A DNA stretch of 64,000 nt from Candidatus Andeanibacterium colombiense (GTDB lineage: Bacteria; Pseudomonadota; Alphaproteobacteria; Sphingomonadales; Sphingomonadaceae). This document shows, in pieces, positions 56,544 to 64,000 of this stretch. The notes under the pieces are model-generated. The model made no database searches and was not told the DNA's origin. It worked only from the letters and a program-made list of their open reading frames with translations. The DNA is taken from contig CP119316.1 in NCBI GenBank assembly GCA_029202985.1, forward strand, positions 434,001-498,000, in the 5' to 3' direction. How positions within the stretch are numbered: the first letter of the stretch is position 1; each line of letters opens with the position of its first letter. Both the position numbers and the translations under genes were made by a program.

Positions 56544-58334
56544 ATGGCATCGCACCACGCCCAGGCGGTCTTCGGAGTGGAACGCTCGCTCGGCGGGCGC
56601 GCTTGGCGCTGGCGTGGCGGCAATATGCAGATGGATGACGGCGTCGCCGGTCTGGAAGACGACATCGCGGCCCAGTTGCTGCTCGCGCGCGGCGTCGCGC
56701 GCGAAGATCTGGAGCGCCATCGTTCGCCCACTCTGCGCGGCTTCCTGCCCGATCCGAGCAGTTTCCGCGACATGGACGCGGCGGCCGAGCGGTTGGCCGA
56801 AGCGGTGCTCGCGCAGGAAAGCGTGACCGTTTACGGCGATTACGACGTCGACGGGGCGACCAGCGCAGCCTTGCTGGTCCGGCTGCTGCGGATGCTCGGC
56901 CACAATTCGCGCTATTACATCCCCGACCGCCTGCTCGAAGGCTATGGCCCGTCCGGCACTGCCCTGGTGCGGCTGGCGGAGGAAGGCAGCAGCCTGATCG
57001 TCACCGTCGATTGCGGCGCGATGGCACACGATGCGCTGCGCATGGCGCATGAGGCCGGGGTCGATGTGATCGTGGTCGATCATCACAAATGCGCGTCCGA
57101 ATTGCCGATCGCGGCGGCGCTGGTGAACCCCAACCGGCTCGACGAAGGCGATATCGGCGCCGCACACGGCCATCTCGCGGCGGTGGGCGTGGCGTTCCTG
57201 CTCGCGATCGCGACGGTGCGGACCCTGCGCCAGCGGGGCTATTTCGAAACCCGCAAGGAGCCCGACCTGCTTTCGCTGCTTGACCTCGTCGCGCTCGGCA
57301 CGGTGGCGGACGTCGCCGCGCTGCACGGGCTCAACCGGGCGATGGTCGCGCAGGGCTTGAAGGTGATGGCCCGGCGCGAGAACACCGGCATGGCGGCACT
57401 GATCGACGCGAGCCGGCTGAACCGCGCGCCGAGCTGCAGCGACCTTGGCTTCGCGCTCGGGCCGCGGATCAACGCCGGGGGACGGGTCGGCGAGGCGACC
57501 TTGGGCGTGCGGCTGCTGACGACCGAGGATGCCGAGGAAGCGCGCAGTATCTCCGCCCAGCTCTCGCAACTCAACGAAGAGCGCCGCGCGATCGAGGCCG
57601 AGGTCCAGGAAGCGGCGGAAATGCAGCTCGCCGCGCAGCACAATCGCGCGGTGATCGTGCTTGCCGGCAAGGGCTGGCACCCGGGCGTGATCGGGATTGT
57701 CGCCGGGCGGATCAAGGAGAAGACCGGCAAGCCGACCCTGGTGATCGCGCTCGACGCCGATGAGCACGGCAACGGCAAGGGTTCGGGACGTTCGGTCAGC
57801 GGGGTCGATCTCGGCGCGGCGATCATCGCCGCGCGCGAGCTGGGCATGCTGGTCGCGGGCGGCGGCCATGCAATGGCGGCGGGGCTGACGGTCGATCCGG
57901 CGCGGCTCGACGCGCTCGCCCAGTGGCTCGATGAGCGGCTCTCGGCCGCGGTGATGCGCTCGCTGGAAGAACGCTCGATGCTGCTCGATCTCGCGCTGGC
58001 GCCGGGTGGCCTGACCCCGGGGCTGGTCGAAACGCTCGATCGTGCAGGCCCCTTCGGAGTAGGCTGGCCGGCGCCCCGGGTCGCGGTCGGCCCGGTGCGG
58101 CTGGTGAAGGCCGATCTGGTCGGCAAGGACCACGTACGCCTGATCGCCAGCGGGCGCGACGGAAAATCGTTTAAGGCGATCGCGTTCCGCGCCGCCGAAA
58201 GCGAGCTCGGCCAGGCGCTGCTGCACGGCGCCAAAGGCCGCTCCCTGTGGCTCGCGGGCCGGGCGAAGATCGACGATTGGGGCAATACCCCGCAGGCCGA
58301 ACTGCACCTTGAGGACGCGGCCTGGGCGGATTGA
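56544..58334 (+). CDS. recJ: single-stranded-DNA-specific exonuclease RecJ
   Basis: 5'-3' ssDNA exonuclease in recombination and mismatch repair. The protein is 596 residues. DHH-superfamily motifs: VYGDYDVDGATSAALLVRLL, VTVDCGAMAH, VVDHHKC (the DHH), then ALGTVADVAALHGLNR, GPRINAGGRVGEATLGVRLL and the DHHA1 block GRSVSGVDLGAAI...GGHAMAAGLTVD. The C-terminal OB-like domain is present. Start ATG 56544 (MASHHAQAVFGVERSLGGRA) fits the family; the longer frame from 55482 is a shadow of the minus-strand genes. Confidence 0.96.
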   Translation: MASHHAQAVFGVERSLGGRAWRWRGGNMQMDDGVAGLEDDIAAQLLLARGVAREDLERHRSPTLRGFLPDPSSFRDMDAAAERLAEAVLAQESVTVYGDYDVDGATSAALLVRLLRMLGHNSRYYIPDRLLEGYGPSGTALVRLAEEGSSLIVTVDCGAMAHDALRMAHEAGVDVIVVDHHKCASELPIAAALVNPNRLDEGDIGAAHGHLAAVGVAFLLAIATVRTLRQRGYFETRKEPDLLSLLDLVALGTVADVAALHGLNRAMVAQGLKVMARRENTGMAALIDASRLNRAPSCSDLGFALGPRINAGGRVGEATLGVRLLTTEDAEEARSISAQLSQLNEERRAIEAEVQEAAEMQLAAQHNRAVIVLAGKGWHPGVIGIVAGRIKEKTGKPTLVIALDADEHGNGKGSGRSVSGVDLGAAIIAARELGMLVAGGGHAMAAGLTVDPARLDALAQWLDERLSAAVMRSLEERSMLLDLALAPGGLTPGLVETLDRAGPFGVGWPAPRVAVGPVRLVKADLVGKDHVRLIASGRDGKSFKAIAFRAAESELGQALLHGAKGRSLWLAGRAKIDDWGNTPQAELHLEDAAWAD

Positions 58335-58345
58335 AGCAGTAGGGG

Positions 58346-58374
58346 TTGACCCGGCAGGGCCTCACCCCTAAGTG
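58346..58374 (+). promoter_or_regulatory. predicted promoter of the tRNA-Glu pair
   Basis: TTGACC (58346-58351), 17-bp spacer, TAAGTG (58369-58374), 18 bp before the first tRNA. The spacing puts the start site a few bases before the mature 5' end, as expected. Confidence 0.55.
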
Positions 58375-58392
58375 CGCGGCCTGCAACGCAGT

Positions 58393-58467
58393 GGCCCCTT
58401 CGTCTAGCGGTTAGGACGCGGCCCTTTCACGGCTGAAACACGGGTTCGATTCCCGTAGGGGTCACCA
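58393..58467 (+). tRNA. tRNA-Glu (anticodon TTC)
   Basis: A 75-nt tRNA with encoded CCA (58465-58467). Acceptor stem GGCCCCT/AGGGGTC (one G-U pair), anticodon loop CTTTCAC with TTC at 58426-58428, T-loop GGTTCGATTCC. Reads GAA/GAG codons. Confidence 0.97.
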
Positions 58468-58509
58468 ACTTGCAGCAGGCGCCCGGCGCCTCGGATCTGC
58501 CGGATTTCC

Positions 58510-58584
58510 GGCCCCTTCGTCTAGCGGTTAGGACGCGGCCCTCTCACGGCTGAAACACGGGTTCGATTCCCGTAGGGGTCACCA
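58510..58584 (+). tRNA. tRNA-Glu (anticodon CTC)
   Basis: A 75-nt tRNA with encoded CCA (58582-58584), identical to the previous tRNA except for one base: C in place of T at 58543, the first anticodon base, giving CTC (58543-58545). Reads GAG. 42 bp separate the two copies. Confidence 0.97.
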
Positions 58585-58676
58585 GATTCGAACCCTCCTG
58601 CAATCTCCTTCCGATCAAATGTGACAAAAACACGATCCGCTGGCGGTGATGCCGCAGCGCGGCTAATCCGTCGCCG

Positions 58677-59864
58677 ATGCTCCCTTCCCGCACCCTGCCC
58701 TGGCCCGGCATCGCGATCGCCGCCGCGACCGCCATCGCAATGTACGCCGCGGGCGCGGATATCTGGCTGACGCTGGCGGTGATGCTGCTGTGGATCGCCT
58801 CGCTGTGGTTGATTCGGCCGACCGAGCAGGTGATCCAACCCCAGACCGACAGCGTCCAGCTGACCCGCGACGGGATGCGCGACATGATCGAGCAGTTCAG
58901 CCTGCCGCTGCTGCTGCTCGACCGCAACCGCGTGATCATCGCCAATTCCGCCGCCCGCGTGGTGTTCGGCAAGCATATCGTTGGCCAGGACGCGCGCATC
59001 GCATTGCGCCATCCGCAGGCGATCGCGCTACTGGACCGCAAGCGCGGCGGCTCTGCCACGATCCAGGGGCTCACCACCCCGCGCAGCATCTGGAAAGTCA
59101 CCCGCCACGCGATCAACGAACGCTATTGGGTGATCGAACTGCACAACCGCACCGCCGAGGCCGATATCAGCCGCGCGCACACCGATTTCGTCGCGAACGC
59201 CAGCCACGAGCTGCGCACGCCGCTCGCCTCGATCATCGGCTATGTCGAAACGCTTACCGAGGAAGGGCTCGACGCCGATCCGAAGACTTCCGCGCGGTTC
59301 CTGGACACGGTGCTGCGCGAGGCCAAGCGGCTGCAGAGCCTGGTCAGCGATCTGATGTCGCTCTCGCGCATCGAGGCGGAGAAGCACGAACAGCCGTCCG
59401 AACGGATCGACCTCGCCAAACTGGTAGCCAAGGCGGCCCGGGATGCAGGGACGCCGGCCGACAAGGTACGGATCAACGTCGAAGTGCCGAAGATCGAGGT
59501 TGCCGCCCGCGGCGACACCCAGCAGCTCGAACAGCTGGTCCGCAACCTGACCGACAATGCGCTGAAATACGGCGATTCGAAAAAGAATGTCGATGTGAAG
59601 CTCGCGGTCGAGGACGGCGACCGCGCGGTCCTGACCGTGACCGACCGCGGCGAAGGGATCGATCCCGAGCACATCCCCCACCTCACCCGCCGCTTCTATC
59701 GCACGGATCCGGGCCGCAGCCGTGCGGCGGGCGGCACCGGGCTCGGCCTGGCAATCGTGAAACATATCGTCGAGCGCCATCGCGGGCGGCTGGATATAGC
59801 CAGCAAGCTCGGCGAAGGCACGATTGTGACCATCAGACTGCCGACAATCGACAAGACGCCGTAG
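58677..59864 (+). CDS. phoR: phosphate-regulon sensor histidine kinase PhoR
   Basis: A membrane histidine kinase, 395 residues. Two N-terminal membrane helices (residues about 8-45), a PAS-like domain (MRDMIEQFSLPLLLLDRNRV), the dimerisation H-box FVANASHELRTPLASI with H177, the N-box LTDNALKYG, G1 DRGEGID and G2 GGTGLGLAIVKHIVERH. With PhoB it senses phosphate starvation through the Pst transporter. It lies directly before pstS; phoB is not in this window. Confidence 0.95.
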   Translation: MLPSRTLPWPGIAIAAATAIAMYAAGADIWLTLAVMLLWIASLWLIRPTEQVIQPQTDSVQLTRDGMRDMIEQFSLPLLLLDRNRVIIANSAARVVFGKHIVGQDARIALRHPQAIALLDRKRGGSATIQGLTTPRSIWKVTRHAINERYWVIELHNRTAEADISRAHTDFVANASHELRTPLASIIGYVETLTEEGLDADPKTSARFLDTVLREAKRLQSLVSDLMSLSRIEAEKHEQPSERIDLAKLVAKAARDAGTPADKVRINVEVPKIEVAARGDTQQLEQLVRNLTDNALKYGDSKKNVDVKLAVEDGDRAVLTVTDRGEGIDPEHIPHLTRRFYRTDPGRSRAAGGTGLGLAIVKHIVERHRGRLDIASKLGEGTIVTIRLPTIDKTP

Positions 59865-59868
59865 GGCT

Positions 59869-59886
59869 TGTCACACTTGTGTCACA
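59869..59886 (+). promoter_or_regulatory. Pho box upstream of pstS
   Basis: Two direct repeats TGTCACA at 59869-59875 and 59880-59886, spaced 11 bp start to start, the spacing and sequence of PhoB-binding units (consensus CTGTCAT direct repeats). It lies about 63 bp before the pstS ATG and immediately after the phoR stop. Confidence 0.75.
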
Positions 59887-59948
59887 TAAGTCCAACATCG
59901 CGCAGGCAGTCAGCTGCAGGCTGGCGTAACCCAACCGGGGATCAGACC

Positions 59949-60992
59949 ATGAAAACCAAAGCCCTGCTTGCACTTCCGCTCATTGCCGCCACTCTCAGCC
60001 TTGCCGGCTGCGGCGGCGGTGGCCAGGAAACCCGCGATTCGATTCGCGCGGTCGGCTCCTCGACAGTCCTGCCCTTCGCCAAGCTAGTCTCCGAAACCTT
60101 CGCCGCGGACAATTCGGGCTTCAAGGCCCCGATCATCGAAGGCAACGGCACCGGCGGCGGGATGAAATTGTTCTGCGCCGGTGTCGGCGCGCAGCACCCC
60201 GATATTGCCGATGCCTCGCGCCGGATGAAGAAGTCGGAATATCAGGATTGCGCCGCGAACGGCGTCACCGAGATCGTCGAGATCCAGGTCGGGATCGACG
60301 GGATCGCCTTCGCCAACGCCAAGAGCGGCCCGGCGATGGCCTTGACGCCGGTCGATATCTACAAGGCGATCGCCGCCAATCCGTTCGGCAAGCCCAACAC
60401 CGCGAAGACCTGGCACGATGTAAACCCCGCCCTGCCCGACCTGCCGATCATGGTCTACGGGCCGGCGACGATCTCCGGGACCCGCGACGCGCTGAAGGAA
60501 CTGGTGCTTACCAAGGGATGCGACAGCGATGCCGCAACCAAGGCGCTGGCCGACAGCGACAAAGACAGACACGACAAGATCTGCGGCGATCTGCGGACCG
60601 ACGGCGCCTATGCCGATACGGCGGACAACTACAATCTGATCGTCCAGAAGCTCGAAGCCAACGACAAGGCCGTAGGCATCTTCGGTTATTCCTATCTCGA
60701 GGAAAACGCCGACAAGCTGCGCGGCCTGACCATCAACGGCGTACTGCCGACCTATGATGCGATCGCGGACGGCAGCTATCCCGGCGCGCGCCCGCTCTAC
60801 ATCTATGTCAAGAAGGCCCACATCGGCGCGGTTCCGGGCCTGCAGGAATTCGTTTCGACCTGGCCGAAGCTGTGGAGCAAGGACGGTCCGCTGGCCAAGG
60901 CCGGGATGATCGCGATGCCGGACGCGCTGCAGGCCGATCAGGCCAAGGTGGTTGGCAGCCTGACACTGCTCGATCCCGCCGCGCTGAAGTAG
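59949..60992 (+). CDS. pstS: phosphate ABC transporter, substrate-binding lipoprotein
   Basis: Periplasmic phosphate receptor, 347 residues. Lipoprotein signal MKTKALLALPLIAATLSLAG-C with C21 (LAGC lipobox). The phosphate-binding stretches are visible: AVGSSTVLPFAKLVSETFAA, EGNGTGGGMKLFCAG, ADASRRMKKSE and the GTRDALKELVL helix. ATG 59949 chosen; the longer frame from 59868 covers the Pho box. First gene of pstSCAB. Confidence 0.97.
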   Translation: MKTKALLALPLIAATLSLAGCGGGGQETRDSIRAVGSSTVLPFAKLVSETFAADNSGFKAPIIEGNGTGGGMKLFCAGVGAQHPDIADASRRMKKSEYQDCAANGVTEIVEIQVGIDGIAFANAKSGPAMALTPVDIYKAIAANPFGKPNTAKTWHDVNPALPDLPIMVYGPATISGTRDALKELVLTKGCDSDAATKALADSDKDRHDKICGDLRTDGAYADTADNYNLIVQKLEANDKAVGIFGYSYLEENADKLRGLTINGVLPTYDAIADGSYPGARPLYIYVKKAHIGAVPGLQEFVSTWPKLWSKDGPLAKAGMIAMPDALQADQAKVVGSLTLLDPAALK

Positions 60993-61009
60993 GACGGCGA
61001 GCCCGCGCG

Positions 61010-62395
61010 ATGTCACCGGTCATCCCGATCCTGTTCGCCCTTGGGCTGGGCCTGAGCGGATGGCTGGCGGCGCGCGCGCGGGCCGACGGATTCCGCCGCG
61101 CTCTCCCCGGCAGCCGCCTCGCCTCGCTCCCGCAGCAGCACGGCTGGTATGTCGCGCTGTGGGCCGCGGTGCCGGCGCTGCTGTTCGCGGCGGTCTGGGC
61201 CGCAATCAGCCCCGATCTGGTGCTTGCCCACGTGCTGGCCGATCCCGCGGCGGCCAAGCTGCCGGCCTTCGGCTTCCAGCGCGAGACGATCCTCGCCGAA
61301 GCCCGCGCGCTGGCCGACGGTACGATCAAGATCGGCTTCAATCCGCTCTCCAAACCTCTCGTCGCGCCCTATCGCGCGGCGCTCGGCCATTTCGGCACGA
61401 TCGGCCTTGCCGCAACGATCCTGCTGGGGCTGGCGGGCGGCGGTTTCGCGTTTTCGCGCATTCGCCCGGATTTTGCCGCGCGCGGGAAAGTCGAACGCGC
61501 AGCGATGCTTGGGCTGCTCGCCGCCTCGCTGGTCGCGATCTTCACCACCTTCGGCATCCTCGCCTCGCTCGCGTTCGAGACGTTGCGGTTCTTCAACCTC
61601 GTCAATCCGCTCGATTTCCTGTTCGGCACCAATTGGAGCCCCGATCCGATGTCCGCTCCGACCAGCGGGGTCGAGCATAATTACGGCGCGGTCCCTCTGT
61701 TCTGGGGAACGGTCTATATCGGGGTGGTGATCGCGATGATCGTCGCGATCCCGCTCGGGCTGATGAGCGCGATCTACCTCACCCAATATGCGACCCCGCG
61801 GGTCCGCAAATGGATGAAGCCGCTGCTTGAGATCCTCGCCGGCGTGCCGACCGTGGTCTATGGCTATTTCGCCGCGCTGACCGTCGCCCCGCTGGTGCGC
61901 GACGCGGCGCAGATGATCGGCATTTCCGGCGCATCGAGCGAAAGCGCGCTCGCGGCGGGCCTCGTGATGGGGATCATGATCATTCCGTTGGTCTCTTCGA
62001 TGGCGGACGACAGCATTGCGGCGGTGCCGCAGGCAATGCGCGATGGCAGCCTCGCGCTCGGCGCGACCAAATCGGAAACCATCCGCCGGGTGATAGTGCC
62101 CGCCGCCCTCCCCGGCATCGTCGCGGGGATCATGCTCGCGGTCAGCCGCGCGATCGGCGAGACGATGATCGTCGTGATGGCCGCCGGCCGCACCGCGCGC
62201 CTTTCGCTCGATCCGCTCGACGGCATGACCACCGTCACCGCCCAGATCGTCGCGCTGCTGACCAGCGAGGGCACGCCCGACCACCCCGCCACGCTTTCCG
62301 CCTATGCGCTCGGCTTCGTGCTGTTCATCGTCACCCTGGCGCTGAACTTCGTCGCGCTGCGCGTCGTCAAGAGGTTCCGCGAAGCCTATGAGTGA
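61010..62395 (+). CDS. pstC: phosphate ABC transporter, permease PstC
   Basis: Inner-membrane permease, 461 residues. It is longer than E. coli PstC (319) because of an N-terminal extension of about 150 residues with two to three extra helices, as in many alphaproteobacteria (PstC N-terminal domain). The core has IYLTQYATPRVRKWMKPLLE, ILAGVPTVVYGYFAA and the ABC-coupling loop EAA-like ALGATKSETIRRVIVPAALP. ATG 61010 is 17 bases after pstS. The stop overlaps pstA by 8 bp. Confidence 0.96.
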   Translation: MSPVIPILFALGLGLSGWLAARARADGFRRALPGSRLASLPQQHGWYVALWAAVPALLFAAVWAAISPDLVLAHVLADPAAAKLPAFGFQRETILAEARALADGTIKIGFNPLSKPLVAPYRAALGHFGTIGLAATILLGLAGGGFAFSRIRPDFAARGKVERAAMLGLLAASLVAIFTTFGILASLAFETLRFFNLVNPLDFLFGTNWSPDPMSAPTSGVEHNYGAVPLFWGTVYIGVVIAMIVAIPLGLMSAIYLTQYATPRVRKWMKPLLEILAGVPTVVYGYFAALTVAPLVRDAAQMIGISGASSESALAAGLVMGIMIIPLVSSMADDSIAAVPQAMRDGSLALGATKSETIRRVIVPAALPGIVAGIMLAVSRAIGETMIVVMAAGRTARLSLDPLDGMTTVTAQIVALLTSEGTPDHPATLSAYALGFVLFIVTLALNFVALRVVKRFREAYE

Positions 62396-63656
62396 GGCCG
62401 TGCCTTCTCCCGCAGCCCCCCCGGCCCGGAATGCCGAGCGCATCGCCGCGCGGCTGAAGGCCCGGCATCGCGCCGAAGCCCGCTTCCGCGCACTCGGCCT
62501 CGGCGCGGTCGTGTTGTCGGCGCTGGTGCTCGCGCTGCTGCTATTCACAATGACCTCCAACGGCCTCGGCGGCTTCACGCGGAACGAATTGCGCTTCCCG
62601 ATCGACCTGACCACCGGCGTGCTCAATATCCAGTCAGCCCAGATCGAAGGGACCGATGCGGTTCAGGCACTCGACACCGCCGCACTGAAGGACGTGGTCG
62701 AGCTTTCGGCCGAGAAAGCGCTCGGCGAACAGGCTTCGGGCGAGCTGGCCACCACTGCTTGGCGCGAAGTGGCGCAGCAGATCATTGCCGATCCCACACT
62801 GCTGTCGCGGCGCTTCGACGTGTCGGTTCCGGTGAGCGACGCGATGGCCAAGGCGCTGCGCGGCGAAGGCGATCCGCAGCTCGGCCTCCTGGCACGGAAG
62901 TTGAAGCAGGAGGGCAAACTCCACCGCGCGCTCGATATCGGCTTCCTGACCCGCTCCGACGCCACCAGCCCGCAGCAGGTCGGCATCTGGGGCGCGCTCA
63001 AGGGCTCTATCCTGACGATGCTGGTGACGCTGGGCGTGGCCTTCCCGGTCGGGGTCGCGGCGGCGGTCTATCTCGAGGAATATGCGCCGAAAAACCGCTG
63101 GACCGATCTGATCGAGGTCTCGATCAACAACCTAGCCGCGGTCCCTTCGATCATCTTCGGCCTGCTCGGCCTCGCGGTGTTCCTGTGGATATTCCCCTAT
63201 TACCGCTCAGCCCCGCTGATCGGGGGGCTCACCCTGGCGCTGATGACAATGCCGGTGATCGTGATCTCTGGCCGCAATGCGATCAAGGCTGTCCCGCCGT
63301 CGATCCGTGACGGGGCGCTCGCGATCGGCGCGTCGCCGATCCAGGTGGTGTTCCATCACGTGTTGCCGCTCGCACTACCCGGCATCCTTACCGGTACCAT
63401 CATCGGCATGGCCCGCGCCTTGGGCGAAACCGCGCCGCTGCTGATGATCGGGATGCGCGCCTTCGTCGCGACCCCGCCCGGCAGCTTCACCGAGCCCGCG
63501 ACCGCGCTGCCGGTGCAGATCTATCTGTGGTCCGACGAAATCGACCGCGGTTTCGTCGAGCGGACATCCGCCGCGATTATCGTGCTATTGATCTTCCTGC
63601 TGGTGATGAATGGCCTCGCCATCTACCTGCGCAACCGTTTCGAGAAGACCTGGTGA
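62388..63656 (+). CDS. pstA: phosphate ABC transporter, permease PstA
   Basis: Second permease, 422 residues, also with an N-terminal extension of about 190 residues containing one membrane helix and a soluble periplasmic part (DUF3333-like). The core has AAVYLEEYAPKNRWTDLIEV, NNLAAVPSIIFGLLGLAVF and the coupling loop AIGASPIQVVFHHVLPLALP followed by ARALGETAPLLMIG. It overlaps pstC by 8 bp and pstB by 4 bp (GTGA). Confidence 0.96.
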   Translation: MSEAVPSPAAPPARNAERIAARLKARHRAEARFRALGLGAVVLSALVLALLLFTMTSNGLGGFTRNELRFPIDLTTGVLNIQSAQIEGTDAVQALDTAALKDVVELSAEKALGEQASGELATTAWREVAQQIIADPTLLSRRFDVSVPVSDAMAKALRGEGDPQLGLLARKLKQEGKLHRALDIGFLTRSDATSPQQVGIWGALKGSILTMLVTLGVAFPVGVAAAVYLEEYAPKNRWTDLIEVSINNLAAVPSIIFGLLGLAVFLWIFPYYRSAPLIGGLTLALMTMPVIVISGRNAIKAVPPSIRDGALAIGASPIQVVFHHVLPLALPGILTGTIIGMARALGETAPLLMIGMRAFVATPPGSFTEPATALPVQIYLWSDEIDRGFVERTSAAIIVLLIFLLVMNGLAIYLRNRFEKTW

Positions 63657-64000
63657 CCAACGAAGAAACCCGAGCAAACACCATGAAGATGAGCGCCGAC
63701 AAGGTCTCGGTCTATTACGGTGAGAAGAAGGCGCTCGACGAGGTCTCGATCGAGATCCCGAGCGAGTTCGTCACCGCCTTCATCGGTCCGTCGGGCTGCG
63801 GCAAATCGACCTTCCTGCGCACGCTCAACCGCATGAACGACACGATCGCCAATGCGCGTGTCGAAGGCGAGATCATGCTCGACGGCGAGGATATCTACAA
63901 ATCGGGCATGGACGTGGTCCAGCTACGCGCGCGGGTCGGGATGGTGTTCCAGAAGCCCAACCCATTTCCCAAGTCGATCTACGAGAACATCGCCTACGGC
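63653..64000 (+). CDS. pstB: phosphate ABC transporter, ATP-binding PstB (3' end outside window)
   Basis: The first 116 codons of PstB. Walker A IGPSGCGKSTFLRTLNRMND and the Q-loop GMVFQKPNPFPKSIYENIAY are visible, diagnostic for PstB (QKPNPFP). Start GTG 63653 overlaps the pstA stop as GTGA; ATG 63683 (MKMSADKVSVYYG) is an alternative. phoU and phoB probably follow outside the window, by analogy with related genomes. Confidence 0.96.
   Translation, partial: MTNEETRANTMKMSADKVSVYYGEKKALDEVSIEIPSEFVTAFIGPSGCGKSTFLRTLNRMNDTIANARVEGEIMLDGEDIYKSGMDVVQLRARVGMVFQKPNPFPKSIYENIAYG

Noticed and set aside
1..64000. CRISPR array, IS transposase, integrase, rRNA operon or plasmid origin
   Set aside because: No regularly spaced repeats, transposase or integrase motifs, 16S/23S sequence or iteron cluster were found on either strand.

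Overview
The window reads as a GC-rich (roughly two thirds G+C by eye) chromosomal segment of an alphaproteobacterium, most probably a member of the Sphingomonadales. The clues are the yqeY-dnaG-rpoD order, an alphaproteobacterial acetolactate synthase, a Coq4 protein, a DUF4170 protein, DUF481 and sterol-desaturase-type proteins, and promoters of the form TTGAC-N16/17-TA. It is a housekeeping region with no prophage, IS transposase, CRISPR array or rRNA. Coding density is very high and many genes are joined by ATGA-type stop/start overlaps.

Layout. 1-7.4 kb: the end of an EamA exporter, an M13 metallopeptidase, enolase, and a run of small envelope proteins resembling the yqjD-yqjE-yqjK set. 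7.4-13 kb: greA, carB and carA, with a DUF559 nuclease gene framed by palindromes wedged antisense between carA and carB. 13-18 kb: yqeY, dnaG and rpoD. 18-27 kb: GST, RluE-like pseudouridine synthase, RoxA-like ribosomal oxygenase, fatty-acid-hydroxylase-type membrane enzyme, rpiB-glyA-(small membrane protein)-nrdR-trmJ, rpsD. 27-33 kb (minus strand): peptidyl-prolyl isomerase, queA, ABC exporter, DUF481 barrel and tgt. 33-41 kb: coaD-ispA-xseB, purL, coq4, serB, miaA. 40.8-47.2 kb: branched-chain amino acid genes ilvB-(small membrane ORF)-ilvN-ilvC and leuA, the last preceded by a leucine-rich leader peptide. 47-56.5 kb: two SnoaL-like paralogues, an S9 peptidase, a GH3 glycosidase, a nitronate monooxygenase, an AHH-type HNH nuclease with an unrecognised partner, and a flavodoxin-like protein. 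56.5-64 kb: recJ, two tRNA-Glu genes, and phoR-pstSCAB behind a Pho box (pstB runs off the end).

The most unusual feature is a family of GC-rich palindromic repeats. Two copies (7251-7366 and 44411-44527) fold on paper into the same cloverleaf: an outer stem enclosing three hairpins. The first and third hairpins differ completely in sequence yet stay paired. A third locus (50502-50652) has the same parts in permuted order. The DUF559 gene at 11376-11738 sits in exactly the gap that is only about 10 nt long in that permuted copy. This suggests, as inference, an autonomous nuclease-bearing element with gene-less derivatives. Other regulatory candidates read from sequence are the leu attenuator, a 45-bp duplicated terminator before ilvB, hairpins that pair the Shine-Dalgarno sequences of purL and of a SnoaL-like gene, an operator over a probably leaderless coq4 promoter, and an FNR/FixK-type box.
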